DNA of 64,000 nucleotides from Casuarius casuarius. Lineage: Eukaryota; Chordata; Aves; Casuariiformes; Casuariidae. Made by a program: the position numbers and the translations under genes. This document shows positions 37,461 to 50,177 of the stretch, one piece after another. Below the pieces are notes generated by a model that saw only the letters and a program-made list of their open reading frames with translations, made no database searches and had not been told where the DNA came from. Each line of letters begins with the position of its first letter. Positions within the stretch are counted from its first letter, which is position 1. The stretch covers positions 7,775,081-7,839,080 of the forward strand of contig PTFA01000011.1 of assembly GCA_003342895.1 (NCBI GenBank). Reading direction: 5' to 3'.

Positions 37461-38431
37461 GTCACAATTTCCCTAGTAGTTTCTGGACACTTTATTTCCC
37501 ACTGGCTGGCTTAGCAACAGCTAGGAAATAACTCAGAATGCGTTTAAGCAGGAACAATACAGTCTCAGGCACACAGAAAGAGTGTGGTATGTTGTTCCTG
37601 AATAGAACTATTGCTATGGAAATAAATCCTGGAGAAGTGTATTATATCCCTTGTCAATGATCTATTAAAAATCCACTTCTCAGTTTCTGGTGATTTTCAG
37701 ATCTGATCCCCTTCTGTCATAAACATATGTTCGTAGCAGGGGAACGAATCTTCCAGAAAGTTTTTCATCTTCAGACAAAGAAATATATGAGAATCACTTG
37801 AGAAGGTAGAATGACTGGATTTTTCTTTCCCTCTCCATATTTAAGTAAAATAAACGGGTTGTGAGCTCTTTTTCATTTACTGCTTTAACAGAACCCTTTT
37901 TGGATGGTGCTAACAATTTTGACTCTTTAAAGTTAAAAAAAAAAAAAAAAGCCCAAAATCACAACACACGCTGGAAATTTCTAAAATATCGTTAGTTTAT
38001 ATCAAGGAGCTCCCACTTTTGACGAAAAAGTTTTAATTTGGGGTAACTCTTTGGAGAACTGTAGCTTTCATCATTGTCACTGTATAACATCTAAACGTGA
38101 CTTGGAACAGCTGAAGAATGTTTGAGACACGTCTTCTGAGAATTATTCTTGGAATGAACCTGGCCCTAAGCTTTTATTTGTAAGGGGAAAACCGAAGTTT
38201 ATCTCACATAGTGCAAGAAGCAACATAGGTAGAGATGCAATACAGCTCAGTCAAAAGTCAGAAGACTTTCTAGTGTATTTTTGTAATAAAGAATTGAAGT
38301 CTTCCTTGGTAATCAAAGGAATTTTCTGGTAAAATGACTCTTGTCTTTTTAAAAACATTTTACTCAAAATGATAGATAATAATGATGCACAGTTATACAG
38401 TTTATTGATCTTTCAGGCTGGAAACAGAGGT

Positions 38432-38467
38432 AGGTTCTGGTCCTGTACTAGGTTCTGGTCCGGTACT
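38432..38467. repeat. Near-perfect 18-bp tandem duplication
   Basis: AGGTTCTGGTCCTGTACT at 38432-38449 is followed directly by AGGTTCTGGTCCGGTACT at 38450-38467, with one difference. It is a small local duplication without further copies. Confidence 0.95.
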
Positions 38468-41400
38468 CCTCTTTGTTGGCATAGCTGATTCCAGTGGGAC
38501 CAGCCCTGTCATGTGGTGGTACTGAGAGGAGTCAGGTCTGCAGACCCTAAAAAGAGATTACATTTGGGAGCAGAGAACTGTGGTTTTCAGCGCAGTCATG
38601 CTGCAATCATTGAACAAAAAGCACTTGACCATTAAGGCAGTATCACAAAATATACCAGAAAAGGAGTTAAGGCATACATAATCATAAACTTAAAACTGAG
38701 GATGGAGATTTGAGAATTTTTTATATTTGAGAAAGACAAAAAAACTGATGGGAGATATTGGTGTTTATAAACTATCTTTTACATTTTTAATACAATACGC
38801 CTTTCAGTATAAATGTTTGCCTTACCTCTCTCCCTGTTCTTCCTCATTCCCTTCTTTCAGTATGTTCTTTGTTCTTTCTCTCTTTCAGCACCTTATTTAG
38901 TTATAAAGTGCATGCAAATGGAAAAGGACCTCTTTAGAAATGTATGCACAGTTTCTACCAAAGCCTTCCAGCTTTGTTGGGTTCCCTTTTCATCTTTGTA
39001 TAACAGTGGATCTAATTTTTGTATATATCAAAGCTATTTTGCAACCGTAAAGTTATGTTCCAATGGTAGTGTTAAAACATCTCCAGCAATTCCGATCTGC
39101 TGAATCTGGTATTTAATTCTTGCCGTTAGTGTGATGAGATTTATAAAACACAGCAAATTCCTGTATTTGTGCTTACAGTTACAGTTTATCTATTAGATTT
39201 TGATTTGTTCAACAGAATTGCATGGGTATCTTTTGTGACCTTACGATACTATACATTAGATGATCTCTTGAAGCTTGCTTAGCAAGGATATATTCTAAAA
39301 GGTTCTTCCCAGCAAAAGATATTTTATATTAGTTTTGAAGTAATAAGCAATTCTTAAATTTAAGAAGGTTTTAAGAGGGGCATTGCAAACTGTTGGCACA
39401 CACAGCTGAATTCACTTAATTTCCCAAGATGAAACTTAGAACTACTAAAAATTTCCTTCTTTATATGTTTTACACATGAACATTCGTCTCAACTGAATCA
39501 TTCCATATGCTAACATGAGTGAAGTTACTATTATAATGAAACACCCATGGTGTGTGTCAGCCACAGAAGGGAGCTGAAAAAAGGTAAACTCTGACTTGAC
39601 ACAGGATTTTAAATAGAATGGATTAGTTTTAAGTAGTTTTTGATCATTTTACTCTGCAGTTCTCACTCAGACAAAACTGCACGACTCAGTGAGACTTAAA
39701 CCTCAGTAAAGACTAAAATAAAGGCCTGAAAGAAACAGAATACCATGTATGTCATTCTACCACAGAAAGCTGTTTTCATGTAATAACCCAAAAAAGTATG
39801 TAGCTTGAGAAACCATTCCCATAATGCATTGTTATAGGAAAAAAATCTTCTGTGCAAATTACACTTTTCCTATCACCCCTGCTCCTTTCATTGTTGTTGT
39901 AGCAAATGTTTGACTTAAATAATCTGATTTCAAGTGTCTTTCATGAATCAATATTGATAACACCTTCTATTTTATGTGGTTCAGTTTCAAATATCTCTCA
40001 CTTTATTTGTTTATTTAATTTTAACATGTAAGTGCCATTTAGCATATGGTTTCACATTACAGTCCTCAACACTTTGAGCTACCCTTGGTGCTTCTGTGAC
40101 TTTCTGATGAGCTGTTCCAGGGAGTTGAAAAAGCCAAAAATCAATCTTACAAGAAAGGAATGAAAAGTGCATGCTGCACTGATTCTCTGAGTGATGTCAT
40201 TCTCGGGGCAGCTCTGGTGAAAGGGAAATGGCAGAAGTACAAGGCCAAAACTGGACCTTTTCAATGGCAATTAGCCATTAGATCATTTTAGCTTTAACTG
40301 CACTGTCAAGGCTGGGTTATGGTCATTTTCAGTTGTCTTCATAAAACTTCTGGTAAAAGGGATATCTCAAAATCTGAAGTAAAGTAATAGGATGTGGCCT
40401 GAGGTGAGGAAAACAAATACAACACTCTTTGACAAGTTTCAAAATACAAAGAGATCATTTAGAACGTAGTCAAGGGGTCGTAGGCATTAGCATGAATATT
40501 GGCAATAGCGCTAATGCTGTGTTCATACACTTATATGTTCATTAGTAAGATCACGTGAGGATTAGCAATAGAGCTTCCATTCTGAGTTTTCTGAAGAAAC
40601 ATTACTCTTTAAAGTGATATATCAAGTGTTTGCACCTTTTTGATAACAAAGCTTTCATTAACTGCACTGTATTGCTCTAAAAGCATCATAATTTGTCAAA
40701 ACATAAATTGAAAAACAGTGTGATAGAAAAACAATTACAGATTCACTTAGGTTGTTTATCAACTTAGGAATTGTCTACATTTCATGTTGTTATTTTTAAA
40801 ATTGAGCTTTTTATAGTAATGAAATAAGAATGGAAATTATCTCCTGAATACTTTGACAATCAGTTATTTATTTCTCCTATCCATTTTTCTAGTAATAGCT
40901 GGTCAAAACACATCTAAAAAAAAATTGCTTCAGAAAACAGTATATAAAGTAGTTTGATAAAGCAAGCTGCAGAAAAGAGATACATATTCTAATAAACTGT
41001 TTAGATTACATTCCTGATGCAAACATGCAAGTGTTTTCTGAAATAAATTAGGCTTGGATACTATGGCTTTGTTGTTACAGATATATCTCTTCTATATTCA
41101 GATATATTTTCCCTTTTCCTACAACCTTTCCTCTTTCCTCATCATTAATACAGAATAAAACATATCTTCTAACCTGTAATATGAAAGCCAAATAAGAGAA
41201 TACATTCCTATATTTTTTTCATTTAATGCTTCCCTCCCATTCTAATGAATATTAATCTCAGTTTACCTTTATATTCAAATATCCTATAATGTGGCCTGAC
41301 TCACAGACTGAGTTTGATGACTTCACTGACATTTGTCTGTCAGTTCCAGATAGATGAAACTCATTTTCAGTTGTCCAAACATGAAGAGGTAATTCAGTAT

Positions 41401-42526
41401 TTCCAATGAGCTCTGATTAGAAGAGCCAGTTCTACAAAAAGTTTGCATTGTGTGAGGGTTGGTGTAGTGGTATAGCCCCACAAAATTTGCTTATTAGAGC
41501 ACATAGGTGTGTTTACTTTTATTTTACCAGATAGCTCCAATCACAGCAGCTTTCTGTGCTGTCTGAAGAAATGGAACAGTCTCTTAAAATGGCAGAGGTG
41601 TTATTATCAAGAGCCCTCAGTAACTTGCACAGAAACCAGATCTTCTTATCCCATTCATTCACTAAAAACCTCACTTGATCCATTCAGAGATTGTTATGTG
41701 ACTATATTATTTGTTTAGAATTGTTTAGAGTGGCTTAGCATGTCAGAAATACTTTAAAGCATTCATTTAGTAGAGAAAATAACACTTTAGAAGGTATTAG
41801 TCATGGGAGGCACCCATCAGCTTCCCAGGATATCACAACTGGTATATATGCATGCATAAGCAAAGAAAGGCAATTTAGCAAGTCTTTGAAATCCTCTCCC
41901 TAGCTGATTATGTTGACATTAATTTGTTTTTCAGCCATCCATTTAGTACATAAAATTCCNTCCTTTATCCTTGGTAGATTTGCTGATACAACAATTAGTC
42001 TTACACCATTTTAACCTAGGTTCCTTCTTTCATTGAGTGACAAAGCATTCATATCTAATTCAGAATTTGGATATTTGAACAGCAATTTTTCCTTTTCTTA
42101 AGTTCATGTGTATCAGAAACAGAAGGAATTCTTGGCATATTTATAAATGAGTTTCGTTTGTATATCAGCAGTGTATGCAGTTACTTTTTTCTGAAGCATG
42201 AGTACTTATTATTTAAGAATATCCAGATATGATACTGGGGTTTCCACTGATCACAAGCAGTGACTGAGAATGAGAAATTCAAAATGGAGAATTCACTGTA
42301 CAGAACATTTTTATTAAAATAAATATACATGCATGTGTGCACACTATATGAATGTTTGTGCCCACAAGAGAAGAGTCACTCAGATGGGAGTGACTTCTGC
42401 ATGATACGTGGTTTCATTCATAGAGCTGCTCTTTTTCAACTGTATTCACAGTAAAATAGTTTTAATGTTTGTTCTTTGATAGCACACAGGAAGAGATAGG
42501 CACATCTTAAAAACTGTATATCCTAC

Positions 42527-42546
42527 GTGTCAGTGATAACTGACAC
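42527..42546. repeat. Short perfect hairpin
   Basis: GTGTCAGT and ACTGACAC are perfect complements around a GATA loop. An 8-bp stem is short, no larger precursor-like hairpin surrounds it, and it is probably incidental. Confidence 0.6.
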
Positions 42547-44399
42547 TTCTCTCTGGTCGATAAAACACAGGTCATAAAACTGTGTCACCCTCTGCATCTT
42601 TTCTTTCTCCTGGAATTTTCTTGGAGAAATCTATGATCCCTCCCTAAAACTGGTTAAACAGTTCCTGAGTGACTGCCAAGGTTATAGTTTTGTTAGCACT
42701 GAGGAAAATAAATGCCTTTGCTGTGCTGGTTACAAATACGCAGGCCATCAGAGAAATCAGGAATCAATATTATGTCCAGAACCAGGGAATATACTTGTGG
42801 AGAGATACTGCACCTTCTCTTCTGGGGCTACTTTTCTGACCTTTCCTCAGAAAGTACCAAAGCTCCTTGATTATGAGTATTTGTTGTTTGGTCTTTTTTA
42901 ATAAAATAGTCGAAGCATTTCACTGCTCAGTCGGATTGTTTAAGTACTACAAGAGAACAAGTTATTTGCCCTGAGAGAGAGGAGCAGAATTCCTTCAAGG
43001 GACTGTAAGTTTGCTGCTGGAATAGAAAAAAATGGAAAGCTGAACCCTCCATAGAGATGCAGTTAGAAGTGTGTGAGGTGCCACTTACATAATAAACAAG
43101 GAATACATCTTAAATGCAACGTGAGGAAAAGTGGTTTCTAAAACATATGATTACCTATAGTTTTGCTTTATAACCAGCAAATGTTGCATAATAGTAATAT
43201 ACTTACATTTCATTTCCAGTGTATCTTATTTCATTTTGTAAGAGTTAGAAGTTAAAAGGATGGTAGCACAGCTGTTTCCTCACAGTTTTGATGACTTTAC
43301 CTTTCAGAAACTGAGCCAAGACTGAGGAAAGCGTCAGTATCCAGGACTGCATTTTGGCGTATTCCTAAGTGTGGTACTCAGTAGGAATCACAGTATTCCT
43401 CGCTGTAACCTTAAGTGGTACTTGTCATTACAGTCAATATCAACTGACATTGTTCCCTTTTACTTGCCGTATTTGTGATCTGTTATGAGGAATGCTCAAG
43501 GAAAAATGTGTGAGAAAGAGTGACAGGGAGGATGAAAACGTTTCCGCTGTGAGTTAGTCCCAAAATACCTCACTCTCTAGCCTGAATCAGTTAAACATCT
43601 ACTCTGAAGTGAAGTGAGAACCTTCTTCACCTAAGAATCTTAATGACAGACGGTGGCTAAAATGTCACTGCTACAATTGACCTTTACTCTGACTAGACAG
43701 ACAGGACAGCAGGACAGCTGATGGGTCTTAAATGAGCTTGACCAATTCTCTGTATGCAGAAGAGAAAAAGTCCTGAAGATGTAATCCTGACCCTATGGTG
43801 TCATCCGCATTGCTCACTCTGCCCTAAACTGTAGGAATTCAGTTTTCCAGCCTTCTGAACACCCCGTATCTCCCATTTACACCCGCTAGAGTCTCGTGTG
43901 TCTGATAATTCTGAAAACCTGACTGCAAGAAAGATGTAGAAGAAGTAGCAAAAATTTCCTTATCTTTAGTATCAGATTTCAAACATTTCTTTTCAATAAT
44001 CCAAATACATGGTTGCAACTCAAGCAGACGTAGCTGAACCAATTTCAAACAAGCTAAAATGAACATTGATAACAAGGCTGAATCCTTCAAAGTTATTTAA
44101 CTAGCTGGTACACTAACTTAGCTTGCTCCTGTTCCCTTTACTAGCAAAAGTGTTTTGTGTGTGAGAGTAATGCTGGATGAATGTGGTTCAGGGAACTTCT
44201 ATTTTTAAGTGAGGTGCTGAATAGGAAGTTATCTCCAGCATTCCTGAATCGTGGTCTTTTAAGGAAGCCCATTAGCCTCAGATGGTTGAGAGCTACAATA
44301 GTATCACTCTGTAATTGTCCTCTTCTTAAGCTCTTCGGTAAGCATCAGCCTGACAGCTATTGAAAAGCACATGCTAGGCTACCTGGGTGTTTCGGTTGG

Positions 44400-45010
44400 T
44401 CTGACAAGAGTCATGTTCTCACCACTGCCGGGTGACCCAAGTGAAGGCGCAGCCACCTTGCCCATGGATCTGTCCTCCGTTAGGCACCAAGAGAGCTAAT
44501 GAAGTTCACAGAAGAAACCTGACGATGTAAAATTGAACAAGGACAGCTAGCGTGTGGAAGGGAGAGTTACTGTGCTGAGCACGGCCGGGGCACAGCTGTT
44601 AAATACGGCCAGACTGCAGCTGCGCACAAGCAGGCGTGTGTTTAGGCAGTTCAGGTGTGTGCAAACTGCACTATTCTGCTGCCACAGTTATTTCTGTATT
44701 CGCTAGCTTGAGTGGTGGTGATGTGGTGCCTGTCGGTGGTCCCTCACTGTACCATGAGGTAGAGCTAGCACATACGAAATACTGAGAAACAGACTTTTAA
44801 ATCCTGTTCTTCTTTGGGGATTGGCTGCCTTACTCAGAAAGGCAAGGTGCTGCGTCTGTCTACTCAGGATAGCAGCACTTTCCTGCGAGGGCAGCCTTTC
44901 AGGAGCGGTGCCTGTTTTCCATAAAGCAGCCAAGAAATTGTCCAGGACGTGGACAACCCTAGAGCCAGTTCCCTTCTTAGCCAGAAGGGGGAAAGGCTGC
45001 ATCTTCCAGG
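44400..45010. other. GC- and CpG-richer patch
   Basis: This stretch has more CpG than anywhere else in the window (for example GCCGGGTG, GGCGCAG, CACGGCCGGGG, CTGCGCACAAGC, TCGGTGG). It overlaps open frames on both strands (44821-45198 plus, 44703-45002 minus) without a recognisable domain; the plus frame begins at TTG, so it is not a normal eukaryotic coding start. It might be a weak CpG island or promoter, or a fossil GC-rich repeat. The LTR begins 590 bases further on. Confidence 0.4.
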
Positions 45011-45589
45011 AACCTCCATCTCCACCGGGTACTGCTTACTCTCCCTATGAAGGTGAATTGCCCTGTGGAAAAAAGCTCAAACTTCCTTATTCAGGATTCA
45101 GCCAAAAAGGGAAATATTCTAAGTTCCATATCCTATTGCCAGGACTGTTTAGTTTCCAATGCTTAATGCAACATAAAATTAATTTAATCTATCTGTGAGC
45201 CACTTCTAAGGTTTAGGCATCTTTGTGGCCAGGATGAGTGAAGGTTTCCAAACTGAATTAGGCACTGAAGAGCAAAGCTTTAAATATCTGAACCCTTTGA
45301 GGATCTGTCCTCCTTCACATTTTCAGTAGTTACAAGCGGATTTTTTTTTTCTGTGTGGTCTTAAGCCACTACTTATTTTTCACAAACTTTTTCTTCCCCA
45401 AATCTCTCTCTCCACAAATAACAAAAAAAGAAATGGTTCCAAATAAAGTTTTTGAAGTGATCTTTTCCAATGTTGACTCACATCTTCATAGTTATATTCA
45501 ATAATCAGTTATTTATTTCTGCTATATCTCCTTTCTTATTTCTCCACGGGGGATCTTTTTGCTTAAACTAAGGAATGCAGAGCCAAATC

Positions 45590-45595
45590 CCTAAT
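45590..45595. repeat. Target-site duplication, left copy (CCTAAT)
   Basis: This six-base CCTAAT lies directly before the TG end of the LTR and is repeated exactly at 45979-45984 directly after its CA end. Confidence 0.85.
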
Positions 45596-45643
45596 TGTGG
45601 CATACGACAATACAGACCACAAGAAGAATGGTGCAAGAAAGCC

Positions 45644-45649
45644 TTTATT
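45644..45649 (-). terminator. LTR polyadenylation signal AATAAA
   Basis: TTTATT on the plus strand is AATAAA in the LTR orientation. It lies 18 bases after the TATA box and about 50 bases before the LTR 3' end, as expected for an LTR with a short R region. Confidence 0.7.
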
Positions 45650-45666
45650 GAAAACACAATGGCTGG

Positions 45667-45673
45667 TTATATA
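45667..45673 (-). promoter_or_regulatory. LTR TATA box
   Basis: TATATAA in the LTR orientation, within GGCTATATAACC. Its place near the 3' third of the LTR, just before the AATAAA, fits a retroviral U3 promoter. Whether it is active cannot be told. Confidence 0.65.
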
Positions 45674-45978
45674 GCCATCAGATCAGCCACTCCTCCAAGT
45701 ATCTTCTTGGCCTTGTGGCATCTTGTGATAGGTGGGTAAGGTGTCTTCTGATGCCAAGCAGGGGGGCAGGATAGCCCAGCAGGACAGGCCCACCACAGCT
45801 GCTCGGCACGTAGGCAGGGAGGCACACCGTGGCTGCTGATACAGGCAGGAAGACACATGATCAGTGGCAACTCACGTGCACACACTCTGGGCTCAAATCA
45901 CAGTTACCACTTCATTACTTTCTGCCTTAAAGACTCTCCACTGTCTTTCACAGCATTACTCAATCTTGGTCCCCAACA

Positions 45979-45984
45979 CCTAAT
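45979..45984. repeat. Target-site duplication, right copy (CCTAAT)
   Basis: Exact match to 45590-45595, placed directly after the CA end of the LTR on the plus strand. Confidence 0.85.
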
Positions 45985-48900
45985 TCTCCTCATTTCTGTA
46001 AAAAATAAAATAAAAAGCCTTTTGGGAAAATAAAGAGCCGCTGCATACATTCTGTATGCAATACAAGGATGGTAAGATCATATGAGAAGGTTCTGAGCCA
46101 TTTTCTATTTAATCCATTTTGGATTAGAATGAATTCATATAGGATTGAAATAAATCCAGTTTTCCTACATAGTGAATTCTAACAGCAGCATTACTTGTGG
46201 AGTTATTCCTAAAGTTTTACTGGCTGGAACTTATACTCTTACAAGAAGGAATTGCTCTGATGAGAAGGATGAAATATATATATGTATGAATTCTTCCCTT
46301 TAATTCCAATCTGTTTTCATTTGGCTTGTCTTTTTGAGAGCTGACATTAAAGCCTTTTTCTACTTTCTGAGAAGGAATGTCTCAACAGCTGATGCTCTTG
46401 CAGCAGGAGCTTGTGTCCTCTCCTATGAACATGTGGACCCAGAAAAACTGTGAGGATGGTGGGCAGTTTAGTGAACAAGTGCTTTCTTACCAGATAAAAT
46501 CTCTAACATGGTGCAGAGCTAATTCAGGTGAGACATTTTCAAATGAAAATTAAGCAGGTTGCCATTTTTTCCCTTCAAGAAGCTAGAGCAAAATGAAGAC
46601 AAGAAAACATGATAAATAATTAAAGCTGAGTGAATACAAGTTGCTATGCATATTTCCTCAGGCAAGTGTGCTACCGCTTTCAGTTCACAAATTATCTATA
46701 AAAACTTTTCCAACTTTTTATGAATGTACTAGTTTGTCCAGTGAGAGTTTAGAATACATTTTAATGTAACTGTTGCCAGCTTCTGCTTGCTATTCTGATA
46801 GTCACTGCTGGATTTGATAGGTGTAGGCCATTGCTCTAGTGAAAAGAGCGCAGCCCAACTCTGGCTGCTGGAGGCAAACATTAATTTTGTAACTTGTTTT
46901 TATGGCCATAGCTGTGGTCATTCAGTATGGATGATTTGTCGTCTGGATCAGCTGATATGCTTCTCTCCCTTCATCGAATGAACTAAACCGTATAAACAGG
47001 AGAAGTGTTTGGAGGGAATCATCAGGAATTTCATTATTTATGTGTAGATAAAAGATCAAGTGAGCATTTTTGATGAGACTGAGGTACAAGTAGCAGGTGG
47101 CCTAGATAAATGAAAAAAGCTGGAAAATGGTGTCTGATTATTTTTCAGACTTTAGGTATGTCTTTGGGTTAAGATAAAAATACATACCAAAGTAAAAGGA
47201 CAATAGGCTTTATTTTCTCTCTATTCCATGCAAGAGAAGGAGAAGAGGACTAAGTAAACTGCTCCGCTTTATCAGAGATGCAAACTTTCCTGATTTGTCT
47301 CTTTTCTACTGATCCTTTTTTCTATCTGTTACTTCTTTTTCATGTAGGAAAATATCAGATCTCCACAGGCACTACCTGTTTAGTCCTGCTCATGTATTTC
47401 TCATTTTGCTCCCCTGAAAGGACTGAAGCCAAGTGAGGATAAAATAAATGTCATGAGAAACAAACAGTGCTTCAAAGCACTTCTTTTCTGTGTTAAGAAC
47501 TGCCTTTTAGTCTGGAAACATTTTAGGATAGTAATGTCCTTTATTTTGTGCTTTCAAGAACTATGCAGTGAATTTAATAATGAGTAATAATGGTTATTGC
47601 TAATAATAATTGCCACAAATGTTCTTAGAAAAGTCAATAGTAACATTCACAATTAGAAGAGGAATCATTTTGTGGAATTTACCTGTAATAGTATCTGTTG
47701 CAGAATTATTTCCTTCTGTGTGTTTGCCTGGTTGGTAATGTCTTGTCTGAGATGGTAATGGCAGCAGAACTGAGCAGATTATTATGTGTTAAATACTGAT
47801 ACTGAAACTAGTCGCTGTGAAGCCCTCCACAGATACAGGTTCATGCTTCATGGAGCTCATTGCAAGAACTTTCCGTGGATAAATTTGTGACCGATATATC
47901 TCCTTGCCTTATTAATCTCAGACAGTGCTTTCAGTATTTTCTTGTCTCTTTCCCTTGTTCCGTCTTTCCTCTGCCTCCACCATCCCTACCTTATTTTCGT
48001 ACCTAACAGTATATTGTTTTTCCCTTGGAATTAAAAAAAAAAAAGAATATCCTTGCGTAAGAAAGATGAGACACATTGTTTTGCTTTTTATTGTCTTACA
48101 GAATACTCTGAGCATTATTGTGCCAAGATAATATTTGTATTTCTGTAAGGAAGAGAGAGGAAATTGCTGTGGTAGTTCTGCAGAAAACAATGAATATTTG
48201 ATATTTCAAGTTTATGGTGGCCATTTTTCTCTTTAGTCTTGAGGAAGAAAGCCCTTCAGTGGCTACTGCTGCTTTTAAAAATCCTTTTCAAGTGCAAATT
48301 GTCATTCTGAAGTGACATTTTCTGTTGAAGTAAGTTAAAAATTGCAGAATACAGACCTTATTTTTCTTAAAGACTCTATAAAATAGATGTAGCTGGAGCT
48401 GAACAGCTACTCAGATATTTTAAAATGGATCCTGATATTAAGAAATATTATTCCTGTGCACTTTGGTGCTTGGAGTTAGTAAAACTCTTCAACAGGTTAA
48501 TTTTCAGAAAGATATTTTTAAGCAGCTGTATTTAATGTTTGTTCTATTTATGTGGCCAATACATCTGTGAGCTTAGTATTTCCTCTACATGATAGTGAAT
48601 TTTTAATGATATCTTTTAAGTACATATAAAATATACAGTGCCATGGATAATTAGTTGTCAAAATCATTATCTAAAGAGCTCTTAATGGAACAAATACATG
48701 TGTGAGAGTAAGTCCATAGCAGGCTTTTACAGAGCTGGCCTTTATAGCATATAATTACTAACACCCACTATCTGCTCAGCCTCTAGAAGTCACAAAAATA
48801 CATTAGGTCATTCTGATCCAGAGGTTCAATTTCATCTGCAATTTCTGAGCTGATCTAATAGCTCACCACAGCTCAAAGAGATGGTCTCATTTCCTCCCTG

Positions 48901-50177
48901 TCTCCTGAGCCACCCCACCTTCTCCTTGTGCCAGCTCCGGCACTTATCTGCCTTTCATCAACAGCTGATTTGATTCAGTTCATTTACCTTTGTTACCTTT
49001 AGCTTTTTGCTTCCAACTTAGCTATCTGGGTGAGTTTATTGTGGTGCTAGACATATACCAAAGCTGATGCAGGGAAAGGGGTGAGAGCATGCAGTCAGGG
49101 ATGGGGGAAAAGGCAAAACTTTCATTCTTTTCACTAAGTGTTGTTGGGCTTTTTTTGTTTTGATTTGTTTTTTTAACTTTAGCAGTTGATTTTATGTTTA
49201 CAAAATCTCTATTTAGTGCTTGGACCCTGTTCTCCTCTCACTGCTCACAGAACAGCAACTTCAGAAGGGTTGCTTCTGACTTATGGTGGGACAGCTGAGA
49301 AGAGAATCAAAGTGAAATCATTCAGCAGAAATTAACTATTCATGGCAAATCAATCTTTTTTAGTAAGAGAGATTCTTCTGAAGTACCTGCTATATCTGTG
49401 TCTTCAGCAAAAACCTTGAGCTAGAAAAATTGTCAGATTGTCTAAGATAGTTGCATAGTTTCTGAAGTGCCAAACTCTAGAGCATTTTATCTTCTTTTCT
49501 TAAAACTTTTAGGAGAAGTTTTGACAAGTGATTAAGTTGATGCAGACTTTAGAACAGTAGAAGCCTGGGAAGTAAAATAATTAAAACCGAAGGCTTGAAA
49601 AGAATGATAGATTTCAATAGTTTTACACTTCCTAGCCTACAGTAGACATGTCATAAAATACTTGAATCCAAACAGCTTTTCTCAGTGATGTGTGGAGTGG
49701 TTTGGATAAAAATGGACCACTTACAACTGCTTATCTGAAACATGAAATAAGACCCAAAGCTTTTCTTTCTTAAGTTGTGGTGTTTTAAAGTTAACTTTTT
49801 TCATGGGGTTCTGCAAGTTCTGGATTTCTATTATCCTGGTTCATAACACATCAGGATCAGTGTGCATCTTTGCACAGGTTTCTGAGACTTTGAATCATAT
49901 TGCACATGCAAGAATAACGAGAAACCAAATGAGATCCTTTTGCTATTTCCCTCCCAAATGAACCAGAAAATAACAGAATTATCAGGGGATATTTTGTTCT
50001 GTTACGCTTTCCAACCCCAATCCTAGATTGAGATTCAGATTCATCTCTGAACCTCTGAGTTTATTTAAAATTACAGTGTTATTTTTTCACCTGCAACCAT
50101 TTTACAGGCCCTGGCAGGGAGAGTGGCCTCTCTGTTCTCAGTGGTTTCATTCTTTTCTCCCGCGGTCTTCTTATAGC
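45985..50177. other. Unique non-coding sequence, one exon-like frame
   Basis: Apart from the exon-like stretch at 46372-46527, no gene or repeat is recognised. The region 47560-47660 is AT-rich with repeated TAATAATAATTG-like words and could be a conserved non-coding element. Pyrimidine-rich sequence lies near 47940-47985. Confidence 0.6.
46372..46527 (+). other. Exon-like open frame with splice-site signals (candidate only)
   Basis: A pyrimidine tract (CCTTTTTCTACTTTCTGAG) precedes an AG at 46370-46371. The following frame is open, with ATG at 46377, and reads MSQQLMLLQQELVSSPMNMW, then TQKNCEDGGQFSEQ and VLSYQIKSLTWCRANS. A strong donor, CAG|GTGAGA, falls at 46527/46528, inside the open frame, which otherwise stops at 46551-46553. 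Codon use is not obviously noncoding. Against it: the frame is only 58 codons, resembles no protein I know, and such combinations arise by chance in 64 kb. It would be a 156-base internal exon if real. Confidence 0.15.

Larger units (their letters stand above)
37461..44399. other. Unique AT-rich non-coding sequence
   Basis: No gene or interspersed repeat is recognised. There is an A16-like run near 37936-37951, a near-tandem 18-bp duplication at 38432-38467, an inverted 8-bp pair GCATTAGC/GCTAATGC at 40484-40517, a compact 8-bp-stem hairpin at 42527-42546, and one N at 41960. The stretch 40440-40700 is AT-rich with many homeodomain-like cores, but this is not evidence of function by itself. 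Confidence 0.65.
45596..45978 (-). mobile_element. Solo LTR of an endogenous retrovirus, class II-like
   Basis: On the minus strand the element starts TGTTGGGGACCAAG and ends GTATGCCACA, so it has the TG...CA ends of an LTR with short imperfect inverted termini. An exact 6-bp duplication, CCTAAT, flanks it. Within it, on the minus strand, a TATATAA box (45667-45673) lies 18 bases before an AATAAA signal (45644-45649), leaving a U3 of about 305 bases and a short R-U5. Six-base target duplications and the close spacing of TATA box and polyadenylation signal are known for class II (ERVK/alpharetrovirus-related) elements. No primer-binding site, gag, pol or env sequence adjoins either end, so recombination between the two LTRs of a full provirus is the likely origin. 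The intact ends and duplication make it younger than the LINE relics here. The family name cannot be given without a repeat library. Confidence 0.85.

Noticed and set aside
41461..41480. TGGTGTAGTGG, a match to the tRNA A box
   Set aside because: No B box (GGTTCGAATCC type) or cloverleaf follows within 80 bases, so it is neither a tRNA gene nor a clear tRNA-derived SINE.
44821..45198. 125-codon plus-strand frame
   Set aside because: It starts at TTG, has no domain, and lies in a GC-richer patch where stops are rarer on both strands.
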